Assembly: GCA_001797695.1 (NCBI GenBank)
Contig: MGQD01000107.1
Coordinates: 20,479-37,753, forward strand
DNA: 17,275 nucleotides
Direction of reading: 5' to 3'
Origin: Deltaproteobacteria bacterium RBG_13_49_15
GTDB lineage: Bacteria > Desulfobacterota > Desulfobacteria > Desulfobacterales > UBA2156
The translations under genes were made by a program, and so were the position numbers. Shown here one piece after another: positions 6,743-14,616 of this stretch. The notes below the pieces were generated by a model. That model did no database searches. It worked only from the letters and a program-made list of their open reading frames with translations, and was not told where the DNA came from. Each line of letters starts with the position of its first letter. Within the stretch, counting starts at the first letter, position 1.

Positions 6743-7682
6743 GTCCGTCTTGGTGGCATCCCATGCCAACCCCGATGGAGACGCCATCGGTTCGTTGATT
6801 GCCATGGGGCTCACCCTTTCCGGACTGGGCAAAGGAACGACTCTTTATAATGAGAGCCCCATCCCGGTGGTATATCGATTTCTGTCGGGTGTAAAACGGG
6901 TCGTCAGGCGGTTGGATGACCTGGAGTTGTATGACACCGCAGTTGTTCTTGACTGCGGTGATGTTCAGCGGATCGGAGATGCCGGCCCTGGAATCGAAAC
7001 CATTCCGGTTGTCATCAATATCGATCATCATGTGACGAACACCCATTTCGGCCATTTTCAGATCATTGACCCTGAGGCATGCGCGACGTCGGAGATTGTC
7101 TACCGGCTCATCACGGCAATGGGGTTTCCGATCGACCTGGATATCGCCACGGCATTGTATACAGGAATTCTGACGGATACCGGATCTTTTCGCTTCTCAA
7201 ACACCAACAAGGCATCCTTTGAAATCTGCGAGAAATTGGTATTGCTGGGGGTTGATCCGTATCGGATCGCACAGAGGGTTTATGGCACTTATTCCCTCGG
7301 ACGCATTAAACTCCTGAACTTGGCGCTGGATTCCATCGAGATTTCAAAGAACGGCAAGTTATCCATGATGGCTGTAACTCTGAACATGATGAAAGAGACG
7401 AATACCCGTCCTGAAGACATCGACGGCTTGATCAACTATGCAAAAGGGATCGAGGATGTCAAAGTGGCTGCCCTGATCCAGGAATTGAATTCCAATCGCG
7501 GCGATAAAAGCGGTGGGCCTGCACATTATCATATCAGCTTGAGATCGAATGGAACGGTCGATGTCGCCGCCATCGCAGCCGAATTTGGGGGCGGCGGTCA
7601 TTCCAGGGCGGCTGGATTCAGCATCGAATCGACTCTTTCTGAAATTAAATCGAAAATCATTAAACTTGCAGAAACCATGTGA
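6708..7682 (+). CDS. nrnA: DHH-family oligoribonuclease / pAp phosphatase NrnA
   Basis: NrnA degrades very short RNAs (nanoRNAs) and dephosphorylates 3'-phosphoadenosine 5'-phosphate, finishing RNA turnover next to PNPase in the same gene block. The DHH domain carries HANPDGDAIGS at 19-29 (metal ligands H19, D23, D25), LDCGD near 81-85 and IDHH at 105-108. The DHHA1 substrate-binding domain ends in GGGGHSRAAG at 294-303. I place the start at the ATG at 6708, preceded by AAAGGAG. This gives 324 residues, the usual family length. An upstream ATG at 6645 is open but would add 21 residues without family resemblance, deep inside rbfA. The gene follows rbfA and precedes truB by 7 bp, as in related bacteria. 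Confidence 0.94.
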   Translation: MGPIIQKLRKSKSVLVASHANPDGDAIGSLIAMGLTLSGLGKGTTLYNESPIPVVYRFLSGVKRVVRRLDDLELYDTAVVLDCGDVQRIGDAGPGIETIPVVINIDHHVTNTHFGHFQIIDPEACATSEIVYRLITAMGFPIDLDIATALYTGILTDTGSFRFSNTNKASFEICEKLVLLGVDPYRIAQRVYGTYSLGRIKLLNLALDSIEISKNGKLSMMAVTLNMMKETNTRPEDIDGLINYAKGIEDVKVAALIQELNSNRGDKSGGPAHYHISLRSNGTVDVAAIAAEFGGGGHSRAAGFSIESTLSEIKSKIIKLAETM

Positions 7683-7689
7683 TCCGAAA

Positions 7690-8607
7690 ATGAACAACGA
7701 ACTCTCCGGCATTTTACTTATCGATAAATCCGCAGGGATGACATCTGCCGGGGTGGTCGCTCAGGTTAAACGGATCCTGAACGCCCGAAAAGTCGGCCAT
7801 GCCGGCACATTGGACCCTTTTGCAACAGGGGTCCTGATTTGCTGCATCAACCGGGCAACCCGGATTGCTCGGTTCTTTTTGCAAGGGGACAAAACATACC
7901 GGGCATTGCTTTTTTTAGGGATTGAAACAGATACGGGGGATGCTACCGGAAGGATAACTTTCCAAAAAAACAGTATCGATTTTTCAAAGGATAAAATCCG
8001 GTCTGTTCTGAAACGGTTTGAAGGAGGTATCGATCAATCGCCGCCGGTTTATTCCGCATTAAAATACGAGGGGGTTCCTCTATACCGGCTTGCACGGGAA
8101 GGGAATCCGGTCCAAAAAATGCCTCGCAAGGTGTTCATTCGGGAAATCAACCCGGTAAAAATCAAGCTTCCCGAGATATGGTTCGACGTCCGCTGTTCGA
8201 CCGGAACGTATATCCGATCGCTCGGCACGGATATTGGAAAGATGCTTGGATGCGGAGGGCATATTAAAAAATTGCGGAGGCTCGAAAGCAGCGGTTTTCG
8301 GGTGGATGAGGCGATCTCGGTTGAAAAACTGAAGGCGTTGGTCGAAAAGGGGGATTGGGCTGACAGATTAATCAGCATGAGGAGTGCCCTCAAAGATTTA
8401 CCGGAGCACACGGCCGATGCCCGATTAACGGAGAAAATCACACACGGCAGTCCGATCACGATTGACGAAATCCCTCCTCCGTCACATGAGGACTACGTCA
8501 AAGTAATTGATACGGATAACCATCTGTTGGCAGTATTGGGGTTTAGCCAAAACAAACGATGTTATTCATATTGTGGCATATTTGATTTGCCCATTCAGGC
8601 AACATGA
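7690..8607 (+). CDS. truB: tRNA pseudouridine(55) synthase TruB
   Basis: TruB converts U55 of the tRNA T-loop to pseudouridine and also acts as a tRNA chaperone. The N-terminus (GILLIDKSAGMTS) and the catalytic motif GHAGTLDPFATGVL with nucleophile Asp42 are clear. Other conserved blocks are FLGIETDTGDATG, QSPPVYSALKYEGVPLYRLAREG and STGTYIRSLGTDIG. A C-terminal segment (about 230-305) corresponds to the variable TruB C-terminal/PUA-like part. The ATG at 7690 gives 305 residues in family alignment; the frame stays open upstream into nrnA but without resemblance. There is no obvious Shine-Dalgarno sequence, so expression probably depends on read-through from nrnA, whose stop lies 7 bp upstream. 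Confidence 0.96.
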   Translation: MNNELSGILLIDKSAGMTSAGVVAQVKRILNARKVGHAGTLDPFATGVLICCINRATRIARFFLQGDKTYRALLFLGIETDTGDATGRITFQKNSIDFSKDKIRSVLKRFEGGIDQSPPVYSALKYEGVPLYRLAREGNPVQKMPRKVFIREINPVKIKLPEIWFDVRCSTGTYIRSLGTDIGKMLGCGGHIKKLRRLESSGFRVDEAISVEKLKALVEKGDWADRLISMRSALKDLPEHTADARLTEKITHGSPITIDEIPPPSHEDYVKVIDTDNHLLAVLGFSQNKRCYSYCGIFDLPIQAT

Positions 8608-8623
8608 TGGAAATATAAGATTT

Positions 8624-8640
8624 ATCCGCCAGAGGCGGAT
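8624..8640. repeat. Palindrome in the truB-rpsO gap (ATCCGCC-AGA-GGCGGAT)
   Basis: A perfect 7-bp inverted repeat with a 3-nt loop lies 16 bp after truB and 74 bp before the rpsO start. No T-run follows, so it is not a typical terminator. The same core (CCGCC, 3 nt, GGCGGA, pyrimidine, TTG) reappears in the rpsO-pnp gap with 15 of 19 positions identical. It may be a dispersed intergenic palindrome, an RNA processing site, or part of an S15-responsive leader. Confidence 0.7.
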
Positions 8641-8645
8641 TTGGG

Positions 8646-8677
8646 TTGACAATGGACTCTCAAACGGGAAGTTTTAT
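8646..8677 (+). promoter_or_regulatory. Weak candidate rpsO promoter
   Basis: A perfect TTGACA lies at 8646-8651 just after the palindrome. The best AT-rich -10 match is TTTTAT at 8672-8677 with a long 20-bp spacer, so support rests mainly on the -35 box and on rpsO often having its own promoter. Confidence 0.25.
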
Positions 8678-8701
8678 TTGAACGCGGAACACCGAAGAAA
8701 T

Positions 8702-8708
8702 GGAGGGG
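8702..8708 (+). promoter_or_regulatory. Ribosome binding site that fixes the TTG start of rpsO
   Basis: GGAGGGG lies 6 nt before TTG 8715. It is immediately preceded by an in-frame AT, so an ATG at 8700 overlaps it and looks like a start but is probably not used. Confidence 0.75.
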
Positions 8709-8714
8709 AAAAAA

Positions 8715-8984
8715 TTGGTTCTAACGGCACAACATAAGAAAGAATTAATCGATCGGTTTAAACTTCATGATAAGGATACAGGATCTCCTGAAGTTCAGAT
8801 CGGCCTTTTGACTCACCGCATCAATTATCTTACGGAACACCTGAAAACGCATCAAAAAGATCATCATTCCAGGAGAGGACTGCTCATGCTGGTGGGAAGG
8901 CGCAGAAGGTTGCTCGATTATGTCAAAAATAACGATGTGAAGCGCTATCGGGAGATTTTGCAAAATCTTGGGTTAAGGCGGTAG
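8715..8984 (+). CDS. rpsO: 30S ribosomal protein S15
   Basis: S15 is a primary 16S rRNA-binding protein of the central domain. The 89-residue product matches the family over its whole length: LTAQHKKELIDRFKLHDKDTGSPEVQI, with the diagnostic DTGSPEVQI block near 20-28, then LTEHLKTHQKDHHSRRGLL and GRRRRLLDYVKNNDVKRY. I place the start at the TTG at 8715. It gives the normal S15 N-terminus (M-VLTA) and length, and GGAGGGG (8702-8708) sits 6 nt upstream as the ribosome binding site. The in-frame ATG at 8700 would turn that Shine-Dalgarno into codons and add five residues. The order truB-rpsO-pnp is widely conserved. Confidence 0.97.
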   Translation: MVLTAQHKKELIDRFKLHDKDTGSPEVQIGLLTHRINYLTEHLKTHQKDHHSRRGLLMLVGRRRRLLDYVKNNDVKRYREILQNLGLRR

Positions 8985-9025
8985 CGGCGGCAAACTCAAA
9001 CAGAAACGATCAATTAAAAAAGCAT

Positions 9026-9075
9026 ATGGGTCTTGCCCGCCTAAGGCGGACTTGTCTGGCAGGGCAATAACCCAT
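9026..9075. repeat. Nested hairpin between rpsO and pnp
   Basis: ATGGGT (9026-9031) pairs with ACCCAT (9070-9075) and TTGCCC (9033-9038) pairs with GGGCAA (9062-9067), giving a nearly continuous outer stem with a small bulge. Inside it, CCGCC-TAA-GGCGG (9037-9049) forms a competing small hairpin. No T-run follows. The position matches the pnp leader of enterobacteria, where an RNase III-cut hairpin allows PNPase autoregulation; the same role here is inference from position. The element could also be a copy of a dispersed palindrome, since its core resembles the one at 8624-8640. Confidence 0.7.
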
Positions 9076-9094
9076 TGCGGTTTTGGAGATGATT

Positions 9095-11203
9095 ATGGAA
9101 ATGATGCTTAAAACAGATGTAGGTGGAAGGACATTGAGCTTGCAGACAGGAAAAGTTGCCAAGCAAGCCTCGGGATCGGTAGTAGTTCGATATGGCGAGA
9201 CCATTGTTCTGGTGACTGTAGTGTCATCCGACGATGAAAGGTCCGGAATCGATTTTCTGCCTCTTACCGTCGAATATCAGGAAAAGATTTACGCAGCCGG
9301 CAGAATACCGGGGAATTACTTCAGAAGAGAAATTGGGAGACCAAGCGAAAAAGAAACGCTGACCTCCAGGCTGATCGACCGGCCGATCCGTCCGCTTTTC
9401 CCTAAAAAATATCCGTACGAAACACAGGTCATTGCAACGGTCCTTTCCATGGATCAGGAAAACGATGCCGATACTCTGGCGATGATCGGTGCTTCGGCCG
9501 CTTTGGAATTATCGGATATTCCTTTCGAAGGGCCTATCGCAAGTGTTCGGGTCGGCCGCATTGACGGTAAACTCGTCGTTAACCCTCCCATCAGCAATTA
9601 TGACAAGTGCGATCTCAATATTATTATTGCCGGCTCCAAAACCGGTGTGGTTATGGTGGAAGGAGGGGCGAACATTGTAAGTGAGGCGGATGTCCTGGAT
9701 GCCATTTTTTTCGGACATCGGGAAATGCAGCCCATCATCGAGATCCAGGAAAAGCTCAAGGAGGCCGCGGGGGCAGCAAAACGCTTGTTTGTCCGGCCTC
9801 CGGTTGAGAAGGCGCTATCCGAAAGGATCGAACGCGAGGCCGCTTCTCCGATTTTGGATGCCCTTTTAATTCCCGGAAAAATCAAGCGAAACCATGCGTT
9901 AAAGATTCTTAAACACCGGATCTTTGAAGGGCTTGGCGACGCATACATCGACCGTAAAGCGGAAGTGGATGAGATCTTCGGCGAACTCAAGAAAAAGATT
10001 TGCAGGAGGCTCATCATTAGCGAAGGTCGCCGGATTGATGGCCGGAAATGCGATGAGATCCGGCCAATCACTTGCGAAGTCGGGATTCTTCCCAGGACTC
10101 ACGGAAGCGCTTTATTCACCAGAGGGGAAACCCAGGTGCTTGGTGTATTGACACTGGGGTCCGGTCCCGATGAACAGCGTGTGGAAACGCTGATCGGAGA
10201 AGAATTCCGGCCGTTTATGCTTCATTATAATTTTCCGCCGTTTTCAGTGGGAGAAGTAAAGAAACTCACCGGCCCTTCACGAAGGGATATCGGACATGGC
10301 GGTCTCTCCACACGGGCGATTGAAAAGGTCATCCCTCCGAAAGACCGATTCGATTACACCATAAGGGTTGTCTCCGAGGTTTTCGAATCAAACGGTTCCT
10401 CATCGATGGGGACGGTTTGTTCCGCCAGCCTTGCCCTGATGGATGGGGGGGTTCCCATCAAGTCACCGGTATCCGGAATCGCGATGGGGCTCGTTAAAGA
10501 AGGGGATCGAGTGATTATTCTGTCTGATATTCTCGGTGACGAGGATCATATGGGAGATATGGATTTCAAAGTGGCCGGAACCGGTGAAGGGATTACCGCT
10601 CTTCAGATGGATATCAAAATCCGTGAACTCTCCAGAGATGTTATGGCAAAAGCTCTTGAACAGGCTCGGATCGGCCGTAACGCCATTCTGGGGAAAATTC
10701 TGGAGTGCATCAGGGAACCCAGGAAAGAAATTTCTCCTTTTGCTCCCAAAGTGATCATCGTCAAGATCAATCCGGAAAAAATCAGGGAAATTATCGGTCC
10801 GGGAGGGAAAATCATCCGGGCCATTCAAGCAGAGACAAATACCCGTATCGAAGTCGAAGATTCTGGGATTGTCAAAATCGCCGCGTTCTCACAACAAGAA
10901 GGTGATGCTGCCCTGAAACGGATCAAGGATATCGTTCAGGAGCCTGAGGTGGGATGTATTTATGAAGGGACCGTGGTCAAGATTACGGACTTCGGGGCTT
11001 TTGTCGAGATCCTTCCCGGAACGGACGGACTCGTACATATCTCTCAATTGGCGGACCACCGCGTCAAGCGCGTGACCGATGTCGTCAAGGAGGGTGATAA
11101 AATCAATGTAAAAGTGCTCGAGATCACATCAGAAGGTAAAATACGATTGAGCTTGAAAGACGCTCTGGCGGGTAAGGGTAATAATGGAACCGGCGACAAG
11201 TAA
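9095..11203 (+). CDS. pnp: Polyribonucleotide nucleotidyltransferase (PNPase)
   Basis: PNPase degrades RNA 3' to 5' by phosphorolysis and can add tails in reverse. The protein has the first RNase PH domain (GGRTLSLQTGKVAKQASGSV near the start, then AAGRIPGNYFRREIGRPSEKE), an all-helical linker, and the second catalytic RNase PH domain with RRDIGHGGLSTRAI and DHMGDMDFKVAGTGEG (acidic residues D488 and D490). A KH domain with GPGGK at 568-572 and a C-terminal S1 domain (about 620-695, GTVVKITDFGAFVEI) follow. I place the start at the ATG at 9095, 6 nt after GGAG (9085-9088), giving 702 residues, normal for the family. TTG 9083 and ATG 9089, 9101 and 9104 are alternatives. The last 20 bases overlap the next gene. 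Confidence 0.97.
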   Translation: MEMMLKTDVGGRTLSLQTGKVAKQASGSVVVRYGETIVLVTVVSSDDERSGIDFLPLTVEYQEKIYAAGRIPGNYFRREIGRPSEKETLTSRLIDRPIRPLFPKKYPYETQVIATVLSMDQENDADTLAMIGASAALELSDIPFEGPIASVRVGRIDGKLVVNPPISNYDKCDLNIIIAGSKTGVVMVEGGANIVSEADVLDAIFFGHREMQPIIEIQEKLKEAAGAAKRLFVRPPVEKALSERIEREAASPILDALLIPGKIKRNHALKILKHRIFEGLGDAYIDRKAEVDEIFGELKKKICRRLIISEGRRIDGRKCDEIRPITCEVGILPRTHGSALFTRGETQVLGVLTLGSGPDEQRVETLIGEEFRPFMLHYNFPPFSVGEVKKLTGPSRRDIGHGGLSTRAIEKVIPPKDRFDYTIRVVSEVFESNGSSSMGTVCSASLALMDGGVPIKSPVSGIAMGLVKEGDRVIILSDILGDEDHMGDMDFKVAGTGEGITALQMDIKIRELSRDVMAKALEQARIGRNAILGKILECIREPRKEISPFAPKVIIVKINPEKIREIIGPGGKIIRAIQAETNTRIEVEDSGIVKIAAFSQQEGDAALKRIKDIVQEPEVGCIYEGTVVKITDFGAFVEILPGTDGLVHISQLADHRVKRVTDVVKEGDKINVKVLEITSEGKIRLSLKDALAGKGNNGTGDK

Positions 11204-12482
11204 AACAGTCCTGAAAAACGGCGTCCGCATTTCGACCAAACGGATTCCGCATGTCCGCAGCGTATCTATGGGCGTTTGGGTGAACGCCGGCGCAAGGGAT
11301 GAAACCCTTGAGGAAAATGGACTCTCGCATTTCATTGAACATATGATTTTTAAGGGGACCGCCCGAAGGTCCGCCTTCCAGATCGCTAAAGAGTTCGATG
11401 CCATCGGCGGCCATACCAATGCGTTCACAACGATGGAGAGCACCTGTTACCATGCCAGGGTGACGGATGCCCATCTGCCCACCATGATCGACATCCTCTC
11501 CGATATTTTCCTTAATTCCGTCTTTGACACTCTTGAAATTGAGAGGGAGCGGCCTGTCATTTTGCAGGAGCTCGGCATGGTGGAAGACAGCCCTGAGGAA
11601 TATATCCATATCCTTTCCGGAAATGCCTTCTGGGGAGATAATCCTCTCGGAAGATCGATTTTGGGAACCCGGGAGAACATCAGCCGATTCGATTCGGGAT
11701 CAATAAAAGCCTTTTTCAAAAAATTCTATCAGCCGGACCGGATCGTGATAGCCGCTGCCGGAAACCTGGAACATCAGTGTTTTGTTGATCAGATCGGCCC
11801 GGCTTTTGAGTCGATTCAGTCCGGGAACGGGTTTCCTGCCAGAGTTATCCCCGATATCCACCCCGAGATACGTATGCATCGAAAAAAGCTTGAACAGGTT
11901 CATGTCTGCATCGGCGCCAAGGGGCTTGCCTTGACCGATCCAAAACGGTTTGCTTTCTCCTTGATGAACACGATTTTGGGCGGGAACATGAGCTCGAGGC
12001 TTTTCCAGGAAATCCGGGAGAAAAGGGGGTTTGCCTACAGCGTCTATTCCTTCATCACGTCTCATGCCGACACCGGAATGTTCGGCGTTTATGCTGCTTG
12101 CGAACCAAAAAAAACAGATGAGGTGGTGTCGCTGATATTGGAAGAGATGAATCGATTGAAAGAATCTCTTTTGGACGGCGCGGAGCTGAAAAATGCGAAG
12201 GAATTCACCAAAGGAGGCCTCCTTCTTGCTTCGGAGAGCGTGGACAATCAGATGGTACGGGTAGCCCAAAGCGAAATTTACTTTGACCGGATTATCTCGC
12301 TTGAATGGATCATTGAACAGATTGAAGCGGTCTCGCCGGATCAGATCACCCGTCTCATGAAAGATCTTTTTGAGCCGGATCGGATCTCCTTAACTGTTCT
12401 GGGGCCGGTTTCTCCGAAAAAGCAATTCGACGGGCTTTTCTCTCGGGTTTCGAGAGCCGGTTCAGGGATCGCCCTTTCTTAA
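11184..12482 (+). CDS. M16 family zinc metallopeptidase (insulinase/processing peptidase-like)
   Basis: The 432-residue protein is a single-chain M16B-type peptidase of the mitochondrial-processing-peptidase-like group. The inverted zinc motif HxxEH is HFIEH at 49-53, with the third ligand probably Glu129 in VILQE, 77 residues after Glu52 as expected. The segment GGHTNAFTTMESTCYHA after the zinc motif and the C-terminal half motif GGNMSSRLFQEIREKRGFAYSVYS (two blocks, GGNMSSRLFQ and REKRGFAYSV) are typical. No signal peptide is visible, so it is probably cytoplasmic. The natural substrate of bacterial members in this location is not established. It overlaps the pnp 3' end by 20 bp, and pnp-M16-dut is a recurrent order in Deltaproteobacteria-like genomes. 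Confidence 0.93.
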   Translation: MEPATSKTVLKNGVRISTKRIPHVRSVSMGVWVNAGARDETLEENGLSHFIEHMIFKGTARRSAFQIAKEFDAIGGHTNAFTTMESTCYHARVTDAHLPTMIDILSDIFLNSVFDTLEIERERPVILQELGMVEDSPEEYIHILSGNAFWGDNPLGRSILGTRENISRFDSGSIKAFFKKFYQPDRIVIAAAGNLEHQCFVDQIGPAFESIQSGNGFPARVIPDIHPEIRMHRKKLEQVHVCIGAKGLALTDPKRFAFSLMNTILGGNMSSRLFQEIREKRGFAYSVYSFITSHADTGMFGVYAACEPKKTDEVVSLILEEMNRLKESLLDGAELKNAKEFTKGGLLLASESVDNQMVRVAQSEIYFDRIISLEWIIEQIEAVSPDQITRLMKDLFEPDRISLTVLGPVSPKKQFDGLFSRVSRAGSGIALS

Positions 12483-12527
12483 AACAACCGAAACTTGATA
12501 GAACGACAAAAAGAAGCGGGCTGCGAA

Positions 12528-12986
12528 ATGGATGACCGTCCGCTCATTAAGTTTGTGCGGCTGAGGCCGGAATCGGACGGGGATATCTCTCTTCCTCAGT
12601 ATATGACGCCGAATGCTTCCGGGATGGATATCCGTGCTGCAATTAGAGCGGAAATGGAAATCATGCCCGGCCAGATCACCTTGATCCCTTCGGGATTTGC
12701 CGTTTCCATTCCAAAAGGGTATGAAGCCCAAATTCGACCAAGAAGCGGATTGGCGGTTAAGCACGGCATCGGAATTGTGAATTCCCCCGGCACCATTGAT
12801 GCCGATTACCGGGGGGAAGTCAAGGTGGCGATCATTAACTGGGGAAAAGAACCGTTTACCTTGTGCAGAGGCGACCGGATCGCTCAGATGGTTATTCAAC
12901 GGGTGTATCAGGCCGACATCGCATTGAAGCAGGACCTGGATAAAACGGCTCGGGGTGCAGGCGGGTTTGGCCATACCGGGGTCTAA
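12528..12986 (+). CDS. dut: dUTP diphosphatase (dUTPase)
   Basis: The trimeric dUTPase hydrolyses dUTP to dUMP and pyrophosphate, keeping uracil out of DNA and supplying dUMP for thymidylate synthesis. All five family motifs are present: SGMDIRA (31-37), PRSGLAVKHG (71-80), GIVNSPGTIDADYRGE (82-97, catalytic Asp91 and base-stacking Tyr94), RGDRIAQMVI (114-123) and RGAGGFGHTG (142-151). The C-terminal motif V is intact. I place the start at the ATG at 12528, giving 152 residues. A TTG at 12495 would add 11 residues with no family support, though the Shine-Dalgarno before the ATG is weak (AAGAAG). It follows the M16 gene by 45 bp. Confidence 0.96.
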   Translation: MDDRPLIKFVRLRPESDGDISLPQYMTPNASGMDIRAAIRAEMEIMPGQITLIPSGFAVSIPKGYEAQIRPRSGLAVKHGIGIVNSPGTIDADYRGEVKVAIINWGKEPFTLCRGDRIAQMVIQRVYQADIALKQDLDKTARGAGGFGHTGV

Positions 12987-13016
12987 CGGGGTTTTATACC
13001 GGTCATTTTTGATGTC

Positions 13017-13826
13017 ATGGAAAAAACAGAGAAACGGCGCCCACTTATGGACTTCAGATTGGCCTTATGCGTCCTGGGAAGTGGCAGTAAGGGAAACGCC
13101 ATCTATATTACGGATGGGATCACTTCCATCCTGGTGGATTCGGGATTATCGGGGATTGAAATCGAACGGCGGTTGAAATCGGCGGGTATTTCCCCTCGGA
13201 TTTTGGACGCCATTGTCGTTACCCATGAACATGCAGATCATATTTCAGGGGTCGGAGTTTTATCGCGCCGGCTTTCCCTTCCCGTTTATGCCAGCAAAGC
13301 GACCGCTTGCCGATCGGCGGAGCTGACAGGGAAGCTTCACAAAATAGTCCATTTTGAATGCGGCAGCGAATTTGCCGTCAACACCCTTACCCTGCGCCCG
13401 TTTTCGCTCCCCCACGATGCCGAAGATCCGGCCGGAGTAATTGTTTCCCGCAATGGCAGGAAAATCGGGATCGCTACAGACATGGGGACTGTCACATCCT
13501 TGTCCAAAGAGCATCTGAAGGGGTGTTCCCTGTTGGTTCTTGAAGCCAACCATGACCTGAAGATGCTTGAGGAAGGGCCATATCCGTGGTCTCTGAAACA
13601 GCGCATCCGAAGCCGAACCGGCCATCTGTCAAATGAACAAGCCAGGGATCTGTTAAAAGAACTCAGGCATCCTTGCCTGGAGCATGTTGTTCTGGCCCAT
13701 CTTAGCGAAACAAACAATACTCCGCAGAAGGCATACCGTGAAATCTGCGGGGCGGTCAATTCACGTCATACCAGCCTCCATGTGGCCGAGCAAAATCGAT
13801 CCGGCGGGCTTTTGTTCCTGAAATAA
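13017..13826 (+). CDS. Metallo-beta-lactamase-fold hydrolase, YycJ/WalJ-like
   Basis: The protein (269 residues) opens with LCVLGSGSKGNAIYI, the family hallmark of YycJ/WalJ-like hydrolases, and carries the metal-binding motif THEHADH at 69-75 (H70, H72, D74, H75). Further likely ligands are in SLPHDAED and GIATDMGTVT, and a late HLSETNNTP segment supplies a C-terminal histidine. Family members resemble RNase Z and DNA-repair nucleases, and some YycJ proteins have been reported as 5'-3' exonucleases, so a nuclease is the best guess; the substrate here is unknown. The start is uncertain between ATG 13017 and ATG 13047 (MDFRLALCVLGSG), neither with a clear ribosome binding site. It lies 30 bp after dut and may end the housekeeping block. 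Confidence 0.88.
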   Translation: MEKTEKRRPLMDFRLALCVLGSGSKGNAIYITDGITSILVDSGLSGIEIERRLKSAGISPRILDAIVVTHEHADHISGVGVLSRRLSLPVYASKATACRSAELTGKLHKIVHFECGSEFAVNTLTLRPFSLPHDAEDPAGVIVSRNGRKIGIATDMGTVTSLSKEHLKGCSLLVLEANHDLKMLEEGPYPWSLKQRIRSRTGHLSNEQARDLLKELRHPCLEHVVLAHLSETNNTPQKAYREICGAVNSRHTSLHVAEQNRSGGLLFLK

Positions 13827-13855
13827 TTCCCGGGTGATTTACAATTAAAAATCCA

Positions 13856-13884
13856 TTGATTGTCAGGATATTAGTTGATAAAAG
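13856..13884 (+). promoter_or_regulatory. Candidate promoter for the polyamine gene unit
   Basis: TTGATT (13856-13861) and TAAAAG (13879-13884) are 17 bp apart, each matching 4 of 6 consensus bases. The 153-bp gap between the MBL-fold gene and the decarboxylase is the largest in this half of the window and is AT-rich here, which fits a separate transcription start. No convincing terminator is visible for the upstream gene, so read-through is also possible. Confidence 0.3.
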
Positions 13885-13979
13885 GCTATTCCAAAATCGG
13901 CGCCCTGCAAGGCGATGGGAAGGAAGGGGATGGGGTCCGGGTGAAATTGATGAGTTTTTAGGCAACCAAGCGGGAAAGG

Positions 13980-14546
13980 GTGAAAAGAGTGAAAGAGTAC
14001 GTACCGAAACGGATGTTTTTCACAAAGGGGGTCGGATATCATCGTAACAAATTGCAGAGTTTCGAACTGGCGCTTCGGAGTGCCGGAGTCGAAATTTGCA
14101 ACCTGGTTACGGTTTCCAGCATCTTCCCGCCGGATTGTACCATTATCCCAAAAATGAAGGGTGTAAAGGAGCTCAAACTAGGTCAAATCACGTATGTGGT
14201 CATGGCCCGAGAGAGCACCAACGAGCCCAATCGCCTGATTAGCGCCGCCATTGGGCTTGCTCAGCCCAGGGACAAGATGCAATATGGTTATATCAGCGAA
14301 CACCATGACTTTGGCCAAACCCAGAAAAAAGCGGCGGATTTTGCCGAGGACCTTGCCGCAACGATGCTGGCCTCCACCCTGGGTTTTGAACTGGATCCGG
14401 ATGTGGCCTGGAATGAACGGAAGAAGGTCTATCAGGTCGATGCAAAAAACTATTTTGTCAGTCGCAGTATCGCTCAAACGGCGGAAGGGCACAAAGACGG
14501 GCTGTGGACGACGGTTGCGGCAATGGCGGTATTTTTATTTGACTGA
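13980..14546 (+). CDS. pdaD: Pyruvoyl-dependent arginine decarboxylase
   Basis: The enzyme converts L-arginine to agmatine and CO2. It uses a covalently bound pyruvoyl group instead of PLP, made by self-cleavage of the proenzyme at a Ser-Ser bond. The signature NLVTVSSIFPP (41-51) places the cut between Ser46 and Ser47, matching the RISSIMPP site of the Methanocaldococcus enzyme. The downstream ISEHHD segment supplies the likely catalytic Glu107. About 165-190 residues is the family range and this form has 188. The start is uncertain: GTG 13980 is close behind GGGAAAGG, GTG 13989 has better spacing (9 nt), and ATG 14013 is also in frame. It is the first gene of a unit with a deoxyhypusine-synthase homologue and an agmatinase, and so supplies agmatine to them. 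Confidence 0.93.
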   Translation: MKRVKEYVPKRMFFTKGVGYHRNKLQSFELALRSAGVEICNLVTVSSIFPPDCTIIPKMKGVKELKLGQITYVVMARESTNEPNRLISAAIGLAQPRDKMQYGYISEHHDFGQTQKKAADFAEDLAATMLASTLGFELDPDVAWNERKKVYQVDAKNYFVSRSIAQTAEGHKDGLWTTVAAMAVFLFD

Positions 14547-14616
14547 GATCACGGCCGGCTTATGGCTGCTGTTGTCACGGCGCGCCTGAATTTAGCTTCA
14601 AATTGGAAAACCTTTT

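Noticed and set aside
8507..8737. Short plus-strand frame spanning the truB end, the palindrome and the rpsO start
   Set aside because: It overlaps both genes out of frame, has no ribosome binding site and resembles nothing; the gap looks regulatory.
13856..14047. 63-codon plus-strand frame before the arginine decarboxylase
   Set aside because: It covers the candidate promoter and overlaps the decarboxylase start in another frame; the product has no recognisable features.
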